DNA of 64,000 nt from Gammaproteobacteria bacterium (GCA_006218035.1 VBWC01000005.1:49951-113950), one strand, 5' to 3'; positions 8,616 through 18,268 are shown, counted from the first letter of the stretch. The notes: generated by a model from the sequence alone, not told the origin. Made by a program: numbers and translations.

Positions 8616-8649
8616 CCAAACCGCGCTACATCCGTGCGGCGCGGTTTGG
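8616..8649. repeat. Perfect 11-bp inverted repeat between tag and pip
   Basis: CCAAACCGCGC (8616-8626) pairs exactly with GCGCGGTTTGG (8639-8649) around a 12-base loop. It lies 32-65 bases beyond the tag start in the divergent region. It has no T-run, so an operator or leader hairpin is more likely than a terminator. Confidence 0.6.
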
Positions 8650-8827
8650 CCGTTCTTCCATGAACGTTAGGGAAGCCGCAACCCTGCGACCGGACTACCG
8701 TAGCAAAATAACTCCCTGTTGACTATAGGAAAAGATACCGGCTGCGGGTAGGATAGTCGCCAAGCACGCAGCGTGCGGTCGTGGGCCATTGTCTGTGGCA
8801 AAGTGAGCCGGCAGAATCATAAAAACG

Positions 8828-9778
8828 ATGTTGCAACTGTTTCCGTCAATCAAGCCTTACGTCAAGCACAGCTTTGCCGTCGACGCGCCCCATATCCTGG
8901 CGATCGATGAATGCGGCAACCCGGCCGGGCTGCCGGTATTGTTTATCCATGGCGGGCCGGGCGCCGGTTGTGAGGCCTATCATCGACGGTTTTTTGACCC
9001 TAACCGGTATCGCATCATCCTGTTCGACCAGCGTGGCTGCGGCCGTTCGACGCCGCACGCCGAACTGAGAAGCAATAACACCCAGTCGCTGGTGTCGGAC
9101 ATCGAGGCTATCCGCATCTACCTGGATATCGAACGCTGGGTGTTGTTCGGCGGGTCGTGGGGGTCGACACTGGGGCTGGTCTACGCCCAGACCTACCCGG
9201 AACGGGTGCTGGCGCTGGCGTTGCGCGGTATCTTCTTGTGCCGCGCGCACGAGATCCACTGGTTCTATCAGGAGGGCGCCAGCCACCTCTACCCGGATTA
9301 CTGGGAGGACTTCGTCAAGCCGATTCCAGAGGATGAGCGCGGCAATCTGGTCAAGGCGTATTACAAGCGCCTGTCAGGCACCGATGAGCTGGCGCGCATG
9401 GCCTGCGCCAAGGCCTGGTCGATCTGGGAAGGGAGGCTGTCGACGCTGCAACCCAAAAAAACCGTCATCGGCCACTTCAGCGATCCGTTTACCGCGGTCA
9501 GTCTGGCGCGCATCGAATGCCATTATTTTATGAACGAATCGTTTCTCGCGCCGAACCAGATTCTCGATAACGCCGCGTTGATTGCCGATATCCCGGGGGT
9601 CATTGTCCATGGCCGCTACGATGTCGTTTGTCCGCTGAAGAGCGCTTGGGAACTGCATCGTGCCTGGCCAAAATCGGAGCTGAAAATTATCCCGGACGCC
9701 GGCCACTCCGCGACCGAGCCCGGCATCATCGATGCGCTGGTGCGGGCCACCAATCAGTTCGCTGACCAGTTCGCATGA
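8828..9778 (+). CDS. pip: Proline iminopeptidase
   Basis: Alpha/beta-fold serine peptidase, 316 residues, releasing N-terminal proline from peptides in the cytoplasm. HGGPGAGC forms the oxyanion loop, GGSWGSTLGL carries the nucleophile Ser (about residue 110), HGRYDVVCPL the Asp and DAGHSATEPG the His. The cap insert around residues 140-220 and the total length fit peptidase family S33. The stop overlaps the next ATG (ATGA at 9775-9778), so pip and dtd are translationally coupled in an operon with apaH. Confidence 0.96.
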   Translation: MLQLFPSIKPYVKHSFAVDAPHILAIDECGNPAGLPVLFIHGGPGAGCEAYHRRFFDPNRYRIILFDQRGCGRSTPHAELRSNNTQSLVSDIEAIRIYLDIERWVLFGGSWGSTLGLVYAQTYPERVLALALRGIFLCRAHEIHWFYQEGASHLYPDYWEDFVKPIPEDERGNLVKAYYKRLSGTDELARMACAKAWSIWEGRLSTLQPKKTVIGHFSDPFTAVSLARIECHYFMNESFLAPNQILDNAALIADIPGVIVHGRYDVVCPLKSAWELHRAWPKSELKIIPDAGHSATEPGIIDALVRATNQFADQFA

Positions 9779-10239
9779 TCGGACTGCTGCAGCGTGTGAC
9801 GGCGGCGCGTGTCGAGGTTGACGGAAATTGCATAGCCAGGATCGGCGGCGGCCTGCTGGTGTTTGTCGGTGTCGAGCGCGGCGATTCGCGCGGACACGCC
9901 GACCGCTTGCTGGAGAGGCTGCTCGGCTACCGCGTATTTCCCGACGAGGACGGCAAGATGAATCTGAGTCTGCGCGATACCCAGGGGGAGTTGCTGCTCG
10001 CGCCGCAATTTACATTGGCCGCGAATACCGATACCGGCATGCGGCCGAGCTTTCCGCCGGCCGCGCATACGGCACTGGCCGCGGAACTGTTTAACTACGT
10101 GGTAGAGCAGGCGTGTCGCGAGCACGTCCTGGTCGAAAGCGGCCGGTTTGGCGCCAACATGCAGATCACGTTGACCAACGACGGGCCGGTGACGTTTCTG
10201 CTGCACGTCAGAAATGCCGCAAGTACGAGGTTATCGTAA
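9775..10239 (+). CDS. dtd: D-aminoacyl-tRNA deacylase
   Basis: Hydrolyses D-aminoacyl-tRNA (and Gly-tRNA-Ala) to keep D-amino acids out of proteins; 154 residues, normal for the family. LAPQFTLAA corresponds to the catalytic SQFTL region and NDGPVTFLL is the Gly-cisPro chiral-selection motif (family NxGPVT). GMRPSFPPAA is also conserved. It starts inside the pip stop codon and ends two bases before apaH, so the three are one transcription unit. Confidence 0.97.
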   Translation: MIGLLQRVTAARVEVDGNCIARIGGGLLVFVGVERGDSRGHADRLLERLLGYRVFPDEDGKMNLSLRDTQGELLLAPQFTLAANTDTGMRPSFPPAAHTALAAELFNYVVEQACREHVLVESGRFGANMQITLTNDGPVTFLLHVRNAASTRLS

Positions 10240-10241
10240 CA

Positions 10242-11072
10242 ATGACGACCTATGCGATCGGTGATGTACAGGGCTGCTACGACGAGCTGCAACGCCTGCT
10301 TGAGCAAATCAATTTTGATCCTGTTGACGACAGGCTGTGGTTCGTCGGTGACCTGGTCAACCGCGGCCCGAAGTCACGCGAGGTGCTGCTGCTGGTCAAA
10401 TCGCTCGGCGACCGTGCGGTGACGGTGCTCGGCAATCACGACCTGCATTTACTCGCTGTGGCCAACGGCTTTCGCCAGTATCACCGTCACGACACCTTCA
10501 GCGACGTGCTCGATGCGCCGGACCGGGATGAACTGCTCGACTGGCTGCGCCGCCGCCCGCTGCTGCATCACGACGCTACACTCGGCGTCACGCTGATCCA
10601 TGCCGGCATGCCGCCGCAATGGACTCTCGCGCGGGCGAAGTACTGCGCCGCCGAGGTCGAGAGCGCGTTGCGCGCACACGACTACGGCGATTACATCGGC
10701 AGCATGTACGGCAACGAGCCTGACCAGTGGTCGGATGGGCTGACCGGATGGGAACGGTTGCGCGTCATCATCAACTGTTTCACGCGGCTGCGCTATTGCG
10801 ATACCCACGGTCGCATGGCCCTCGAAGAGAAAGGCCGGCCCGGCGCGCTGGCCGCGACATTCATGCCGTGGTTCGCGGTGCCGAATCGCCAGAGCCGTGA
10901 CGCGACGATCGTGTTCGGGCACTGGTCGACGCTTGGCGCCTACGCCGGCGATAACGTCTATGCCATTGATACCGGCTGCGCCTGGGGCGGCAGCCTGAGC
11001 GCGCTGCGACTGGATACACGTGAACTGAGCAGCGTGCCTTGCACCGGCGTGGCGACACCGGGAAATCCGTAG
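10242..11072 (+). CDS. apaH: Symmetrical bis(5'-nucleosyl)-tetraphosphatase
   Basis: Splits Ap4A into two ADP; affects alarmone levels and removal of Np4 caps from RNA. 276 residues. Metallophosphatase motifs appear in order: GDVQGCYDEL (about residue 8), GDLVNRGP (about 36), GNHDLH (about 66), HAGMPPQW and FGHWSTLGAY. The ATG at 10242 gives the family N-terminus MTTYAIGDVQGC; upstream codons lie inside dtd and are not conserved. Following dtd by two bases indicates co-transcription. Confidence 0.97.
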   Translation: MTTYAIGDVQGCYDELQRLLEQINFDPVDDRLWFVGDLVNRGPKSREVLLLVKSLGDRAVTVLGNHDLHLLAVANGFRQYHRHDTFSDVLDAPDRDELLDWLRRRPLLHHDATLGVTLIHAGMPPQWTLARAKYCAAEVESALRAHDYGDYIGSMYGNEPDQWSDGLTGWERLRVIINCFTRLRYCDTHGRMALEEKGRPGALAATFMPWFAVPNRQSRDATIVFGHWSTLGAYAGDNVYAIDTGCAWGGSLSALRLDTRELSSVPCTGVATPGNP

Positions 11073-11110
11073 CACGTGCCAACCGTCCGCACGCGATAGG
11101 CGATGATCTT

Positions 11111-11878
11111 ATGGTTAGATCGATCGATTACTCGGTCATCGTTCCCGCCTATAACGAGGAACAGTGGTTGCCAAAGACGCTGTTCTATCTGAACATGGCG
11201 ATGCAGGCCATCGACCGGCCCGGCGAACTGATCGTCGTCGACAACAACTCCAGTGACCATACCGCGCAGGTCGCGCAGGGCCATGGCGCGACGGTTGTGT
11301 TTGAGCCGGTTAACCAGATCTCACGCGCGCGTAATCGCGGCGCGCGCGCCGCCCGTGGCGAGTATCTGATCTTCGTCGACGCCGATACCACGGTCAGCGT
11401 GCGCCTGTTGCAGGAAGCGATCCGGTTGATGTCGAGCGGCGTCGCCTGCGGCGGCGGCACGCTGGTCCGTCCCGATGCCGGCGCGAACCGCTGGGCGGAC
11501 CTCGGTACGCGGTTGTGGAATACGATTTCACGGCAAACCGGGCTGGCCGCGGGCTGCTTTATATTTTGCCGGCGGGACGCGTTCGACGCCGCGGGTGGCT
11601 TTAGCCAAAAGGTCTATGCCAGCGAGGAACTCTGGCTGTCGCGCCGTTTGCAGAAGTGGGGCAAAGCTCGCGGGCAACCCTTTACGATTATTACCGGCGA
11701 TCATGCGATAACGTCGGCGCGTAAAACCGAGTGGTATTCGCCGCTGCGATTGCTGCTGGCAGTGTCGCTCCTCGTCGTGTTTCCATGGTCGGTCCGGTTT
11801 CGTTCGTTGTGTGGATTCTGGTACCAGCGACCGGAGGTACGTCCCGGATCGGAAAGTCGATCTCCCGGGGATTCATGA
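11111..11878 (+). CDS. Family 2 glycosyltransferase
   Basis: Transfers a sugar from an activated donor; 255 residues from ATG 11111. The GT-A start SVIVPAYNEEQWLPKTL, nucleotide-binding VDNNSSDHT and the DxD-like IFVDADTTV are clear. GGFSQKVYASEELWLSRRL holds the acidic acceptor region. A hydrophobic segment (PLRLLLAVSLLVVFPWSV) and FWYQRPE follow near the C-terminus, suggesting membrane association. The start was chosen because it gives a standard GT2 N-terminus. It is 38 bases after apaH and probably the last gene of the pip operon. Acceptor unknown. Confidence 0.85.
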   Translation: MVRSIDYSVIVPAYNEEQWLPKTLFYLNMAMQAIDRPGELIVVDNNSSDHTAQVAQGHGATVVFEPVNQISRARNRGARAARGEYLIFVDADTTVSVRLLQEAIRLMSSGVACGGGTLVRPDAGANRWADLGTRLWNTISRQTGLAAGCFIFCRRDAFDAAGGFSQKVYASEELWLSRRLQKWGKARGQPFTIITGDHAITSARKTEWYSPLRLLLAVSLLVVFPWSVRFRSLCGFWYQRPEVRPGSESRSPGDS

Positions 11879-11898
11879 AACGGCAAGCATCAATGCAC

Positions 11899-11932
11899 GA
11901 TACCGTCATGCCCGCACACCCGGGCATCCAGT
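11899..11932. repeat. Dispersed repeat fragment (GTCATGCCCGC...GGGCATCCAG type)
   Basis: The sequence CCGTCATGCCCGC, then CCGGGCATCCAG, fits the short palindromic GTCATTCCCGC-N-GCGGGAATCCAG element common in proteobacterial intergenic DNA. Related copies lie at 30238 and 58956 in this window. This one is only a fragment. Confidence 0.5.
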
Positions 11933-11968
11933 ACTTCGTCGCGCGACAGCCAGCCCGGTTTCGACCCG

Positions 11969-12493
11969 ATGGCGGCAGCCTTCAATAAAAACAGCGTAGA
12001 GATCGTCAAGGCGGATATCTACTACCGCCGCCGCCTGCACTATGTGATGCTGCTGGCGCTGGTGCTCCTGTTTGTCGCTATCGTCTTTCTGCCCGAGACA
12101 CTTGCCGATTTCGTGCATGGCTATATTGACGACAACCTCGCGAAGCTGTCCGATTTCCAGACCGGCGGCGTCACCGCGGATGTGCGTGTCGCGCTCAATA
12201 TTTTTGTCCTGCTCGCGGTGATCTGGGGCTACTTTTTTGTTCTGATGGTGTGGGTTCTGTTTATTGCAGCGCGCATGCTGCGCGCGCCGCAATGGCCGTT
12301 GCCGCACGCCTCCGTCACGCGCGATACCCGTGTCCAGCGCGGCCTGCGGCTCAAGCTGACGGCGTGGATCATGATCCTCGTGCCGCTGCTGCTGATCGCC
12401 GTGGTATCCCGCCCGGTGGCGGAACTCGCGTTCGGTGCGTGGGAGATGTATACGGCGTCGTACGCCAAACTTAAGTCCGGCATCGCCGAGTAA
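11969..12493 (+). CDS. Hypothetical inner-membrane protein with three membrane helices
   Basis: 174 residues, not matched to a family. Membrane segments: about residues 24-42 (YVMLLALVLLFVAIVFLP), 74-98 (ALNIFVLLAVIWGYFFVLMV) and 131-146 (LTAWIMILVPLLLIAVV). The first two are joined by a polar loop (DFVHGYIDDNLAKLSDF). Coding is supported by the clear membrane pattern and by the lack of a better frame; the ATG at 11969 may be a few codons off. It stands alone between the GT2 gene and the cadherin-like lipoprotein. Confidence 0.55.
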   Translation: MAAAFNKNSVEIVKADIYYRRRLHYVMLLALVLLFVAIVFLPETLADFVHGYIDDNLAKLSDFQTGGVTADVRVALNIFVLLAVIWGYFFVLMVWVLFIAARMLRAPQWPLPHASVTRDTRVQRGLRLKLTAWIMILVPLLLIAVVSRPVAELAFGAWEMYTASYAKLKSGIAE

Positions 12494-12768
12494 CCTCTGC
12501 AGTATACGGTTGCGCTGCAAGCCTGTCGGCCGGCGACCCTCGCCGGGTTGTTGGGCCGGATGATCGGGACCGGAGCACGTCGGTGGCTGGTCTGGAACGG
12601 CTCCAGGCGGGCCTTGGCTCAGGCGCGAATCTGGCGGGAAAACCCACCATACGCTATGCTGTTTCTCCATTCGGCACGATACTGCGAGGGCCAACCGGAA
12701 GGCCTGATGCAGACCAGCTGATCTCAGTCTGCTGGCTGCCGGGACTATTTAAATATCAGGTGTTAGTC

Positions 12769-15756
12769 ATGCTGACGAACAGACCGTGGCGCTACACAGC
12801 GATAGCGGCCGCGTTTCCGGGTTTCCTGTTACTTTCCGCGTGTACGTCCGGCGCCGGTACGGCGGCAAACGCGCCACCGGTTTTTTCATCGAGCGCGGCG
12901 CTGGTCGTGCCAGAGAACACGACCGCGGTTATTGTCGTATCGGCCACGGACGCAGACGGCCAGGCCTTGAGCTACAGCGTTACCGGCGGTGCCGATCAGG
13001 GCGATTTTTCCATCGACGTCGGTAGTGGCACGCTGGTTTTTGGCAACGCGCCCGATGTTGAGAATCCTGTCGACAGCGACACCGATAACGTCTATCTCGT
13101 AGAGATTACGGCGTCGGACGGCCGTGCCGCTGCCGTGCAGGCCATGGTGATCACCGTGACCAATGTCAGCGACATCGCGCCGGTTTTCACATCCGGCACG
13201 ACGATTTCCGTTGCAGAAAATATCAGCGCTGTGATGGCGGTTGGCGCTACCGACGCCGAGGGTGACAGCGTGAGCTACACTGTCAGCGGTGGCGCGGACA
13301 GCGCGAGGTTCGCTGTCAACGCCGGCAGTGGCCTGTTGAGTTTCGCTACCCCGCCGAATTTCGAGGCTCCCACCGACAGCAACAGCGATAATGTCTATGT
13401 TGTCGTTATCACGGCGACCGACGGTATCAACACCGATGCACAGACGGTCACGGTGACCGTGACCGATGTCAGCGGCGAGGCCCCGGCATTTACATCCGCC
13501 ACCGCGCGGTCGCTGGCCGAGAATATCGCGGCGGTCATGACGGTAAGGGCCGTCGACGACGACGGCGAAGCCGTGGCCTATAGCGTCACCGGCGGTACCG
13601 ATCAGTCCGCATTTACCATTCATGCCACCAGCGGCGCGTTGAATTTTGTTGCCGCGCCGGATTTTGAGGCACCGGCCGACAGCGACGCCGACAACATCTA
13701 TGTCGTGCAGGTGACGGCGTCGGCCGGTGGCGACGCCGTGGTGCAGACCATTGTCGTCACGATTACCGACGTCGATGAAGTGCTGCCGGTATTTACCTCG
13801 AGTGCCACGCCGTCCGTCGTCGAGAACACCACCGCGGTCGTGACGGTCACAGCGACCGACGCCGGCGGCGATCCGGTGACTTACCTGATAACCGGTGGCG
13901 CCGACCGGGCCAGGTTCTCGATCGACGGCAGCAACGGCAAGCTGAGCTTTATCGTTGCGCCGAATTATGAGACCCCGACCGACACCGGCGCCGATAACAC
14001 CTATGTCGTCATCGTCAGTGCTTCGGACGGCAACAACCTGGTACCGCAGACGATTACGGTATCCGTGACGGACGTGTTCGATCTGGGCGTCGCCGATGGC
14101 GGGATCAAGAATCTGGCCTTTATCTGGTCGGCATGGGCGGGCGCCACCCATTACAAGCTGAAGGTCAATCCGGATGGCGCCTCGGGATACACCCAGGTAG
14201 GCAGCGACATCGTCGGTACGGCGATCAACGTGGAAATTCCGGTACATCTGACCAACTGGCCTAACGCGAGCTACGTCCTCGAGGCACACAATGGCGGCGG
14301 CCTTATCGGCACGACACCGGCGGTGACGATTGCGGGACTGATGATTTCGAGCATCGGTTACATCAAGGCCGTGGATCCCGGGGCGAACGACGACTTTGGC
14401 TTAAGCATTGCCCTGAGCAGTGACGGCACGACGCTGGCCGTTGGCGTGCCGGGCGAGGACAGCGGCACCACCGGCATCGCCTCGACACCGGACGAGACGG
14501 CTGTCGATGCCGGTGCCGTGTTCGTGTTCCGCAAATCGGGCACGAGCTGGGTGCAGCAGGCGTACGTCAAGGCGTCAAACGCCGGTGCGGGCGATAATTT
14601 CGGGCATAGTGTTGCGCTGGGCAGCGCTGGCAACACGCTCGCGGTTGGCGCCTATTGGGAAGACAGCGGCACGACCGGTATCAACTCGACGCCAAACGAG
14701 GGCGGCTCGGATTCGGGTGCCGCCTACGTGTTTCGTTACGCCACCGGCGCGTGGTCGGAGCAGGCCTACATCAAGGCATCGAATGCCGGACCGAGCGACC
14801 GATTCGGCTGGAGTGTCGCGCTGAGCGGTGATGGCAATACCCTGGCGGTTGGCGCCTCTCTGGAAGACAGCGCCACCGTGGGAGTTGGCTCGACGCCGAA
14901 CGAAAGCGGGCCGGATTCCGGTGCCGCCTACGTGTTTCGTTACGCCACCGGCGCGTGGTCGGAGCAGGCCTACGTCAAGGCGTCGAATGCCGGCGCGAGC
15001 GACCGGTTCGGCTGGAGTGTCGCGCTGGGCAGCGATGGCAACACGCTGGCGGTCGGTGCCTCGCTTGAAGACAGCGCCACGGCGGGAGTTGGCTCGACGC
15101 CGAACGAAAGCGGGCCGGATTCCGGTGCCGCCTATGTGTTTCGTTACGCCACCGGCGCGTGGTCGGAGCAGGCCTACGTCAAGGCGTCGAACACCGGTGC
15201 CGGTGACGGCTTCGGTCAAAGCGTATCCCTGAATGGTGATGGCAATACGCTGGCGGTCGGAGCCCACGGGGAAGACGGCAGCGGCACGGGAATAAACGCG
15301 GTGAGCAACAATAATACGGCGAACGCCGGTGCGGTCTATGTGTTGCGCTACACCGGTAGTGCCTGGGCCGAGGAGGCTTACATCAAGAGTTCCAATCCAG
15401 GCGTTGGTGACCTGTTCGGCTGGAGTGTCGCGCTGAGCGGTGATGGCAACACGCTGGCGGTTGGCGCCTATCTGGAAGACAGCAGCACGGTTGGCATAGC
15501 CTCGACGCCCGATGAAAGCGCCGCTAACGCGGGTGCGGCGTATGTGTACCGATACGCGACGGGTGCATGGTCGCAGCGGGCCTATGTCAAGGCCACGATC
15601 ACCGGTGCGGCGGACTGGTTTGGTTACAGCGTTTCCGTCCGCGGTGACGGCGACACGCTGGCGGCGGGGGCGCGGTTCGAGGATGGCGGCAGTACCGGCA
15701 TCGACGGCGTTGTGAATGACGACGTTTCCAATGCGGGCGCGGTCTACCTGTACTGA
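12769..15756 (+). CDS. Lipoprotein with four cadherin-like domains and a seven-blade FG-GAP propeller
   Basis: 995 residues. A lipoprotein signal (LLLSAC lipobox) anchors it, probably in the outer membrane facing outward. Four tandem cadherin-like domains of about 100 residues follow (about 12870-14080); each opens with VFTS-type strands and PENTTAV, has an ATDADG-like calcium motif, FEAPTDSxxDNxYVV and TVTVTDV. A linking domain (14090-14340) precedes seven FG-GAP-type repeats of about 65-70 residues (IKASNAG-DRFGWSVALS-GDGNTLAVGA-ED-AGAAYVFRY) ending in AGAVYLY, which closes the propeller. This layout suits calcium-stiffened adhesion. The ATG at 12769 is chosen because upstream codons would bury the signal peptide. 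Confidence 0.85.
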   Translation: MLTNRPWRYTAIAAAFPGFLLLSACTSGAGTAANAPPVFSSSAALVVPENTTAVIVVSATDADGQALSYSVTGGADQGDFSIDVGSGTLVFGNAPDVENPVDSDTDNVYLVEITASDGRAAAVQAMVITVTNVSDIAPVFTSGTTISVAENISAVMAVGATDAEGDSVSYTVSGGADSARFAVNAGSGLLSFATPPNFEAPTDSNSDNVYVVVITATDGINTDAQTVTVTVTDVSGEAPAFTSATARSLAENIAAVMTVRAVDDDGEAVAYSVTGGTDQSAFTIHATSGALNFVAAPDFEAPADSDADNIYVVQVTASAGGDAVVQTIVVTITDVDEVLPVFTSSATPSVVENTTAVVTVTATDAGGDPVTYLITGGADRARFSIDGSNGKLSFIVAPNYETPTDTGADNTYVVIVSASDGNNLVPQTITVSVTDVFDLGVADGGIKNLAFIWSAWAGATHYKLKVNPDGASGYTQVGSDIVGTAINVEIPVHLTNWPNASYVLEAHNGGGLIGTTPAVTIAGLMISSIGYIKAVDPGANDDFGLSIALSSDGTTLAVGVPGEDSGTTGIASTPDETAVDAGAVFVFRKSGTSWVQQAYVKASNAGAGDNFGHSVALGSAGNTLAVGAYWEDSGTTGINSTPNEGGSDSGAAYVFRYATGAWSEQAYIKASNAGPSDRFGWSVALSGDGNTLAVGASLEDSATVGVGSTPNESGPDSGAAYVFRYATGAWSEQAYVKASNAGASDRFGWSVALGSDGNTLAVGASLEDSATAGVGSTPNESGPDSGAAYVFRYATGAWSEQAYVKASNTGAGDGFGQSVSLNGDGNTLAVGAHGEDGSGTGINAVSNNNTANAGAVYVLRYTGSAWAEEAYIKSSNPGVGDLFGWSVALSGDGNTLAVGAYLEDSSTVGIASTPDESAANAGAAYVYRYATGAWSQRAYVKATITGAADWFGYSVSVRGDGDTLAAGARFEDGGSTGIDGVVNDDVSNAGAVYLY
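14881..15288 (+). repeat. Near-identical tandem FG-GAP blades (204-bp period)
   Basis: The segment beginning GGAGTTGGCTCGACGCCG at 14881 recurs at 15085, 204 bases (68 codons) later, with almost no changes over well over 100 bases. Blades outside this pair have diverged more, so one blade has been duplicated or converted recently. Confidence 0.8.
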
Positions 15757-16014
15757 TGTATTCGTCGCACGATACGGATTGGCGGGCGCATCGCCATTCT
15801 CGCGTTATACCCGTACATCGCCACAACCGACTCGCGTCGCTTGCGCAGCAAGCGCCATGAATATTCCCGCGGATCCGGAATACAGCCGGGCGCGATGGCG
15901 GCCCTGAGTGGGCCAATAATTGCTACACTGCCCATCGTTCTGCAACCTGCTTTTTATGCGGAGCCGTCCGGGCGGTTGTTGTCAAAAAGGATAACTTCAA
16001 GGCTGGCGTGCGCA

Positions 16015-16377
16015 TTGACCGAGCTCGACGAACAACAGCTTGAGGAATTGCGCCGCAATCTGGAGACGCTGCGGTCGGAGCTTGGTGCGCAGCGGCAGCG
16101 CGGTGAAGCGAACGCCGCGCCGGTGGACGTAAATCTGCCTATCGGCCGGTTGACGCGCATGGATGCGCTGCAGCAGCAACACATGGCCAGGGCCAGTCAG
16201 GAGGGCCACGGTTTGCGTCTGCGCGAGGTGGCCGTCGCCCTGGCCGCGATCGACAGCGGCGATTACGGCTATTGCCGGCAGTGCGGTGAGGCGATCGGCT
16301 TTCCGCGATTGAAGGCGCGCCCGGAGACGCGTTACTGCATTCATTGCCAGGACAATATCGAGTCGCGCGGCGCATAA
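16015..16377 (+). CDS. DksA/TraR-type C4 zinc-finger protein
   Basis: Small RNA-polymerase-associated regulator family. Residues 1-35 form a coiled-coil helix ([19 protein letters not shown]). The C-terminus has the C4 zinc finger: CRQCGEA, then ETRYCIHCQ, spaced as in DksA/TraR proteins. At 120 residues it is shorter than DksA and lacks a clear DxxDxA coiled-coil tip, so it is a DksA-like member rather than DksA itself. No ATG fits: the frame extends to 15841 but the upstream part is not family-like, so TTG at 16015 (AAGG 12 bases before) is proposed. ppiB follows 49 bases later. Confidence 0.78.
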   Translation: MTELDEQQLEELRRNLETLRSELGAQRQRGEANAAPVDVNLPIGRLTRMDALQQQHMARASQEGHGLRLREVAVALAAIDSGDYGYCRQCGEAIGFPRLKARPETRYCIHCQDNIESRGA

Positions 16378-16426
16378 GCGCCCCGGCCTTTTTTATTTTA
16401 CAAACCAACGCCCGAAGGAAAATGCA

Positions 16427-16945
<519 letters not shown>

Positions 16946-17000
16946 ACGGTGCGGTCGTAATCCCCGATCGACCGTGCGACCGGTCAGGAAATAACGGCCG

Positions 17001-17618
17001 GTGCTTCAGTATGGCAAACCCTGTTCCGAAGCCTGCGAGCGCAACCGCGCGCCGATCCTGTCCGTGCTGCAGCGGGTGTTTGCCGCATCGGGCACGGCGC
17101 TCGAGATCGGTAGCGGCACCGGACAGCATGCCGCGTATTTTGCGCGGCATCTGCCGCATCTGATCTGGCAACTGACCGACGTGGCGATGCATCTGCCGGG
17201 AATCCGCGTCTGGCGGCACGAGGCCGGTCTGTCCAATATGCTCGAACCGCTGGCGCTGGATGTGGCGGATGAGATCTGGCCGGTAGCGCGCGCCGATTAT
17301 GTATTTTCGGCCAATACCGCGCACATCATGTCATGGCCCCAAGTGCAGGCAATGTTTCATGGCGTCGGCCGCTTGCTGGCCGATGGCAGCTGCTTCTGTC
17401 TGTATGGTCCGTTCAATTACGCAGGCGAGTATACGAGCGCCAGCAACGCGCAGTTCGACCGGCACCTGAAGATACGCGATCCCGCGATGGGCATACGGGA
17501 CATCGACGATCTCACGCCGCTCGCGGCGGCTGCCGGGCTGGTGTTGATCGATGATATTGCCATGCCGGCGAACAATCGCACGCTGATATGGAAAAAAGTT
17601 CTGAGCCTGCGGGTCTAG
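17001..17618 (+). CDS. DUF938 family SAM-dependent methyltransferase-like protein
   Basis: 205 residues, full length for DUF938 (relatives of eukaryotic METTL26). The conserved opening SEACERNRAPILSVLQ, SAM motif ALEIGSGTGQHAAYFA, FSANTAHIMSW and YGPFNYAGEYTS then SNAQFD are all present. The fold is class I methyltransferase; the substrate is unknown. It follows ppiB by 55 bases and ends convergently against the cytochrome operon, overlapping by four bases. Confidence 0.9.
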   Translation: MLQYGKPCSEACERNRAPILSVLQRVFAASGTALEIGSGTGQHAAYFARHLPHLIWQLTDVAMHLPGIRVWRHEAGLSNMLEPLALDVADEIWPVARADYVFSANTAHIMSWPQVQAMFHGVGRLLADGSCFCLYGPFNYAGEYTSASNAQFDRHLKIRDPAMGIRDIDDLTPLAAAAGLVLIDDIAMPANNRTLIWKKVLSLRV

Positions 17619-18268
17619 TTGCCGACCAGCAGCGTGCGCAGGTAATTAACGGCGTCGCCTATCTCCTGTGGCGACAGCTGTTCTCCCCACGCCGGCATTG
17701 CGGCCGAACGCCCCATGGACTCACCGCCGGTCGTGATGATCATCCGCTTATAGTCATCATTCTTGTCGCTTCGTGTCAGATCGGCCGGTCGCGGGTCGAA
17801 TAGATGTGACGCGCGTCCCTTGCCGTTACCGGTGATGCCGTGGCACAGAATGCAATTGGTCTTAAAGACCACCTCGCCACGGCTCACGTTGTCGCCAACG
17901 AGCTCAAGATAGGAGACGACATCGTTGATCTGTTCTTCGGAAAGTTCCGCTTTCCACATTGGCATGAACGCTGAACGGCCGACGCCGGCGCCTCCCTTGC
18001 GCACTATCTTCTGCAGGTACTCCTCGTCCAGTTTCCTGATCGCCAGATTAACCACGCCATAGAGTTTTGCCGAGCGCGCCAGCCCGTCACCCCGTTCACC
18101 GTGACACAGCACGCAGTAGTTCTTGAACACGATAGCGCCGCGTATCACCGGTTTTGCCAGCTCGGCGCTGACGATTTCTCTGCTGTCACTGTCAGCCTTG
18201 AGCGCCGCCGCTGAACTACAGAGCAAGATACTCAGTGCGGCCAGAATTTTAGTCAGCGCCTGTCTCAT
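17615..18268 (-). CDS. Exported dihaem cytochrome c
   Basis: 217-residue periplasmic electron carrier. A signal peptide (QALTKILAALSILLCSSAAA) leads two class I cytochrome c domains, each with a CxxCH: CVLCHG (Cys 52) and CILCHG (about 140). Likely axial Met residues are in FMPMW and AMPAW. The ATG at 18268 has GGAGG six bases upstream and overlaps the cupredoxin stop (ATGA), fixing the start and showing translational coupling. It is the last gene of the chemoreceptor-peroxidase-cupredoxin-cytochrome operon and could pass electrons to or from its neighbours. Confidence 0.93.
   Translation of the reverse strand: MRQALTKILAALSILLCSSAAALKADSDSREIVSAELAKPVIRGAIVFKNYCVLCHGERGDGLARSAKLYGVVNLAIRKLDEEYLQKIVRKGGAGVGRSAFMPMWKAELSEEQINDVVSYLELVGDNVSRGEVVFKTNCILCHGITGNGKGRASHLFDPRPADLTRSDKNDDYKRMIITTGGESMGRSAAMPAWGEQLSPQEIGDAVNYLRTLLVGN

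Noticed and set aside
12886..14289. 467-codon minus-strand frame opposite the cadherin-like repeats
   Set aside because: Repetitive, Arg/His-rich translation mirrors the repeat gene; typical of GC-rich shadow frames.
15838..15854. CGCTTGC/GCAAGCG hairpin after the cadherin/FG-GAP gene
   Set aside because: It lacks a T-run and is 80 bases past the stop; could be chance in GC-rich DNA.
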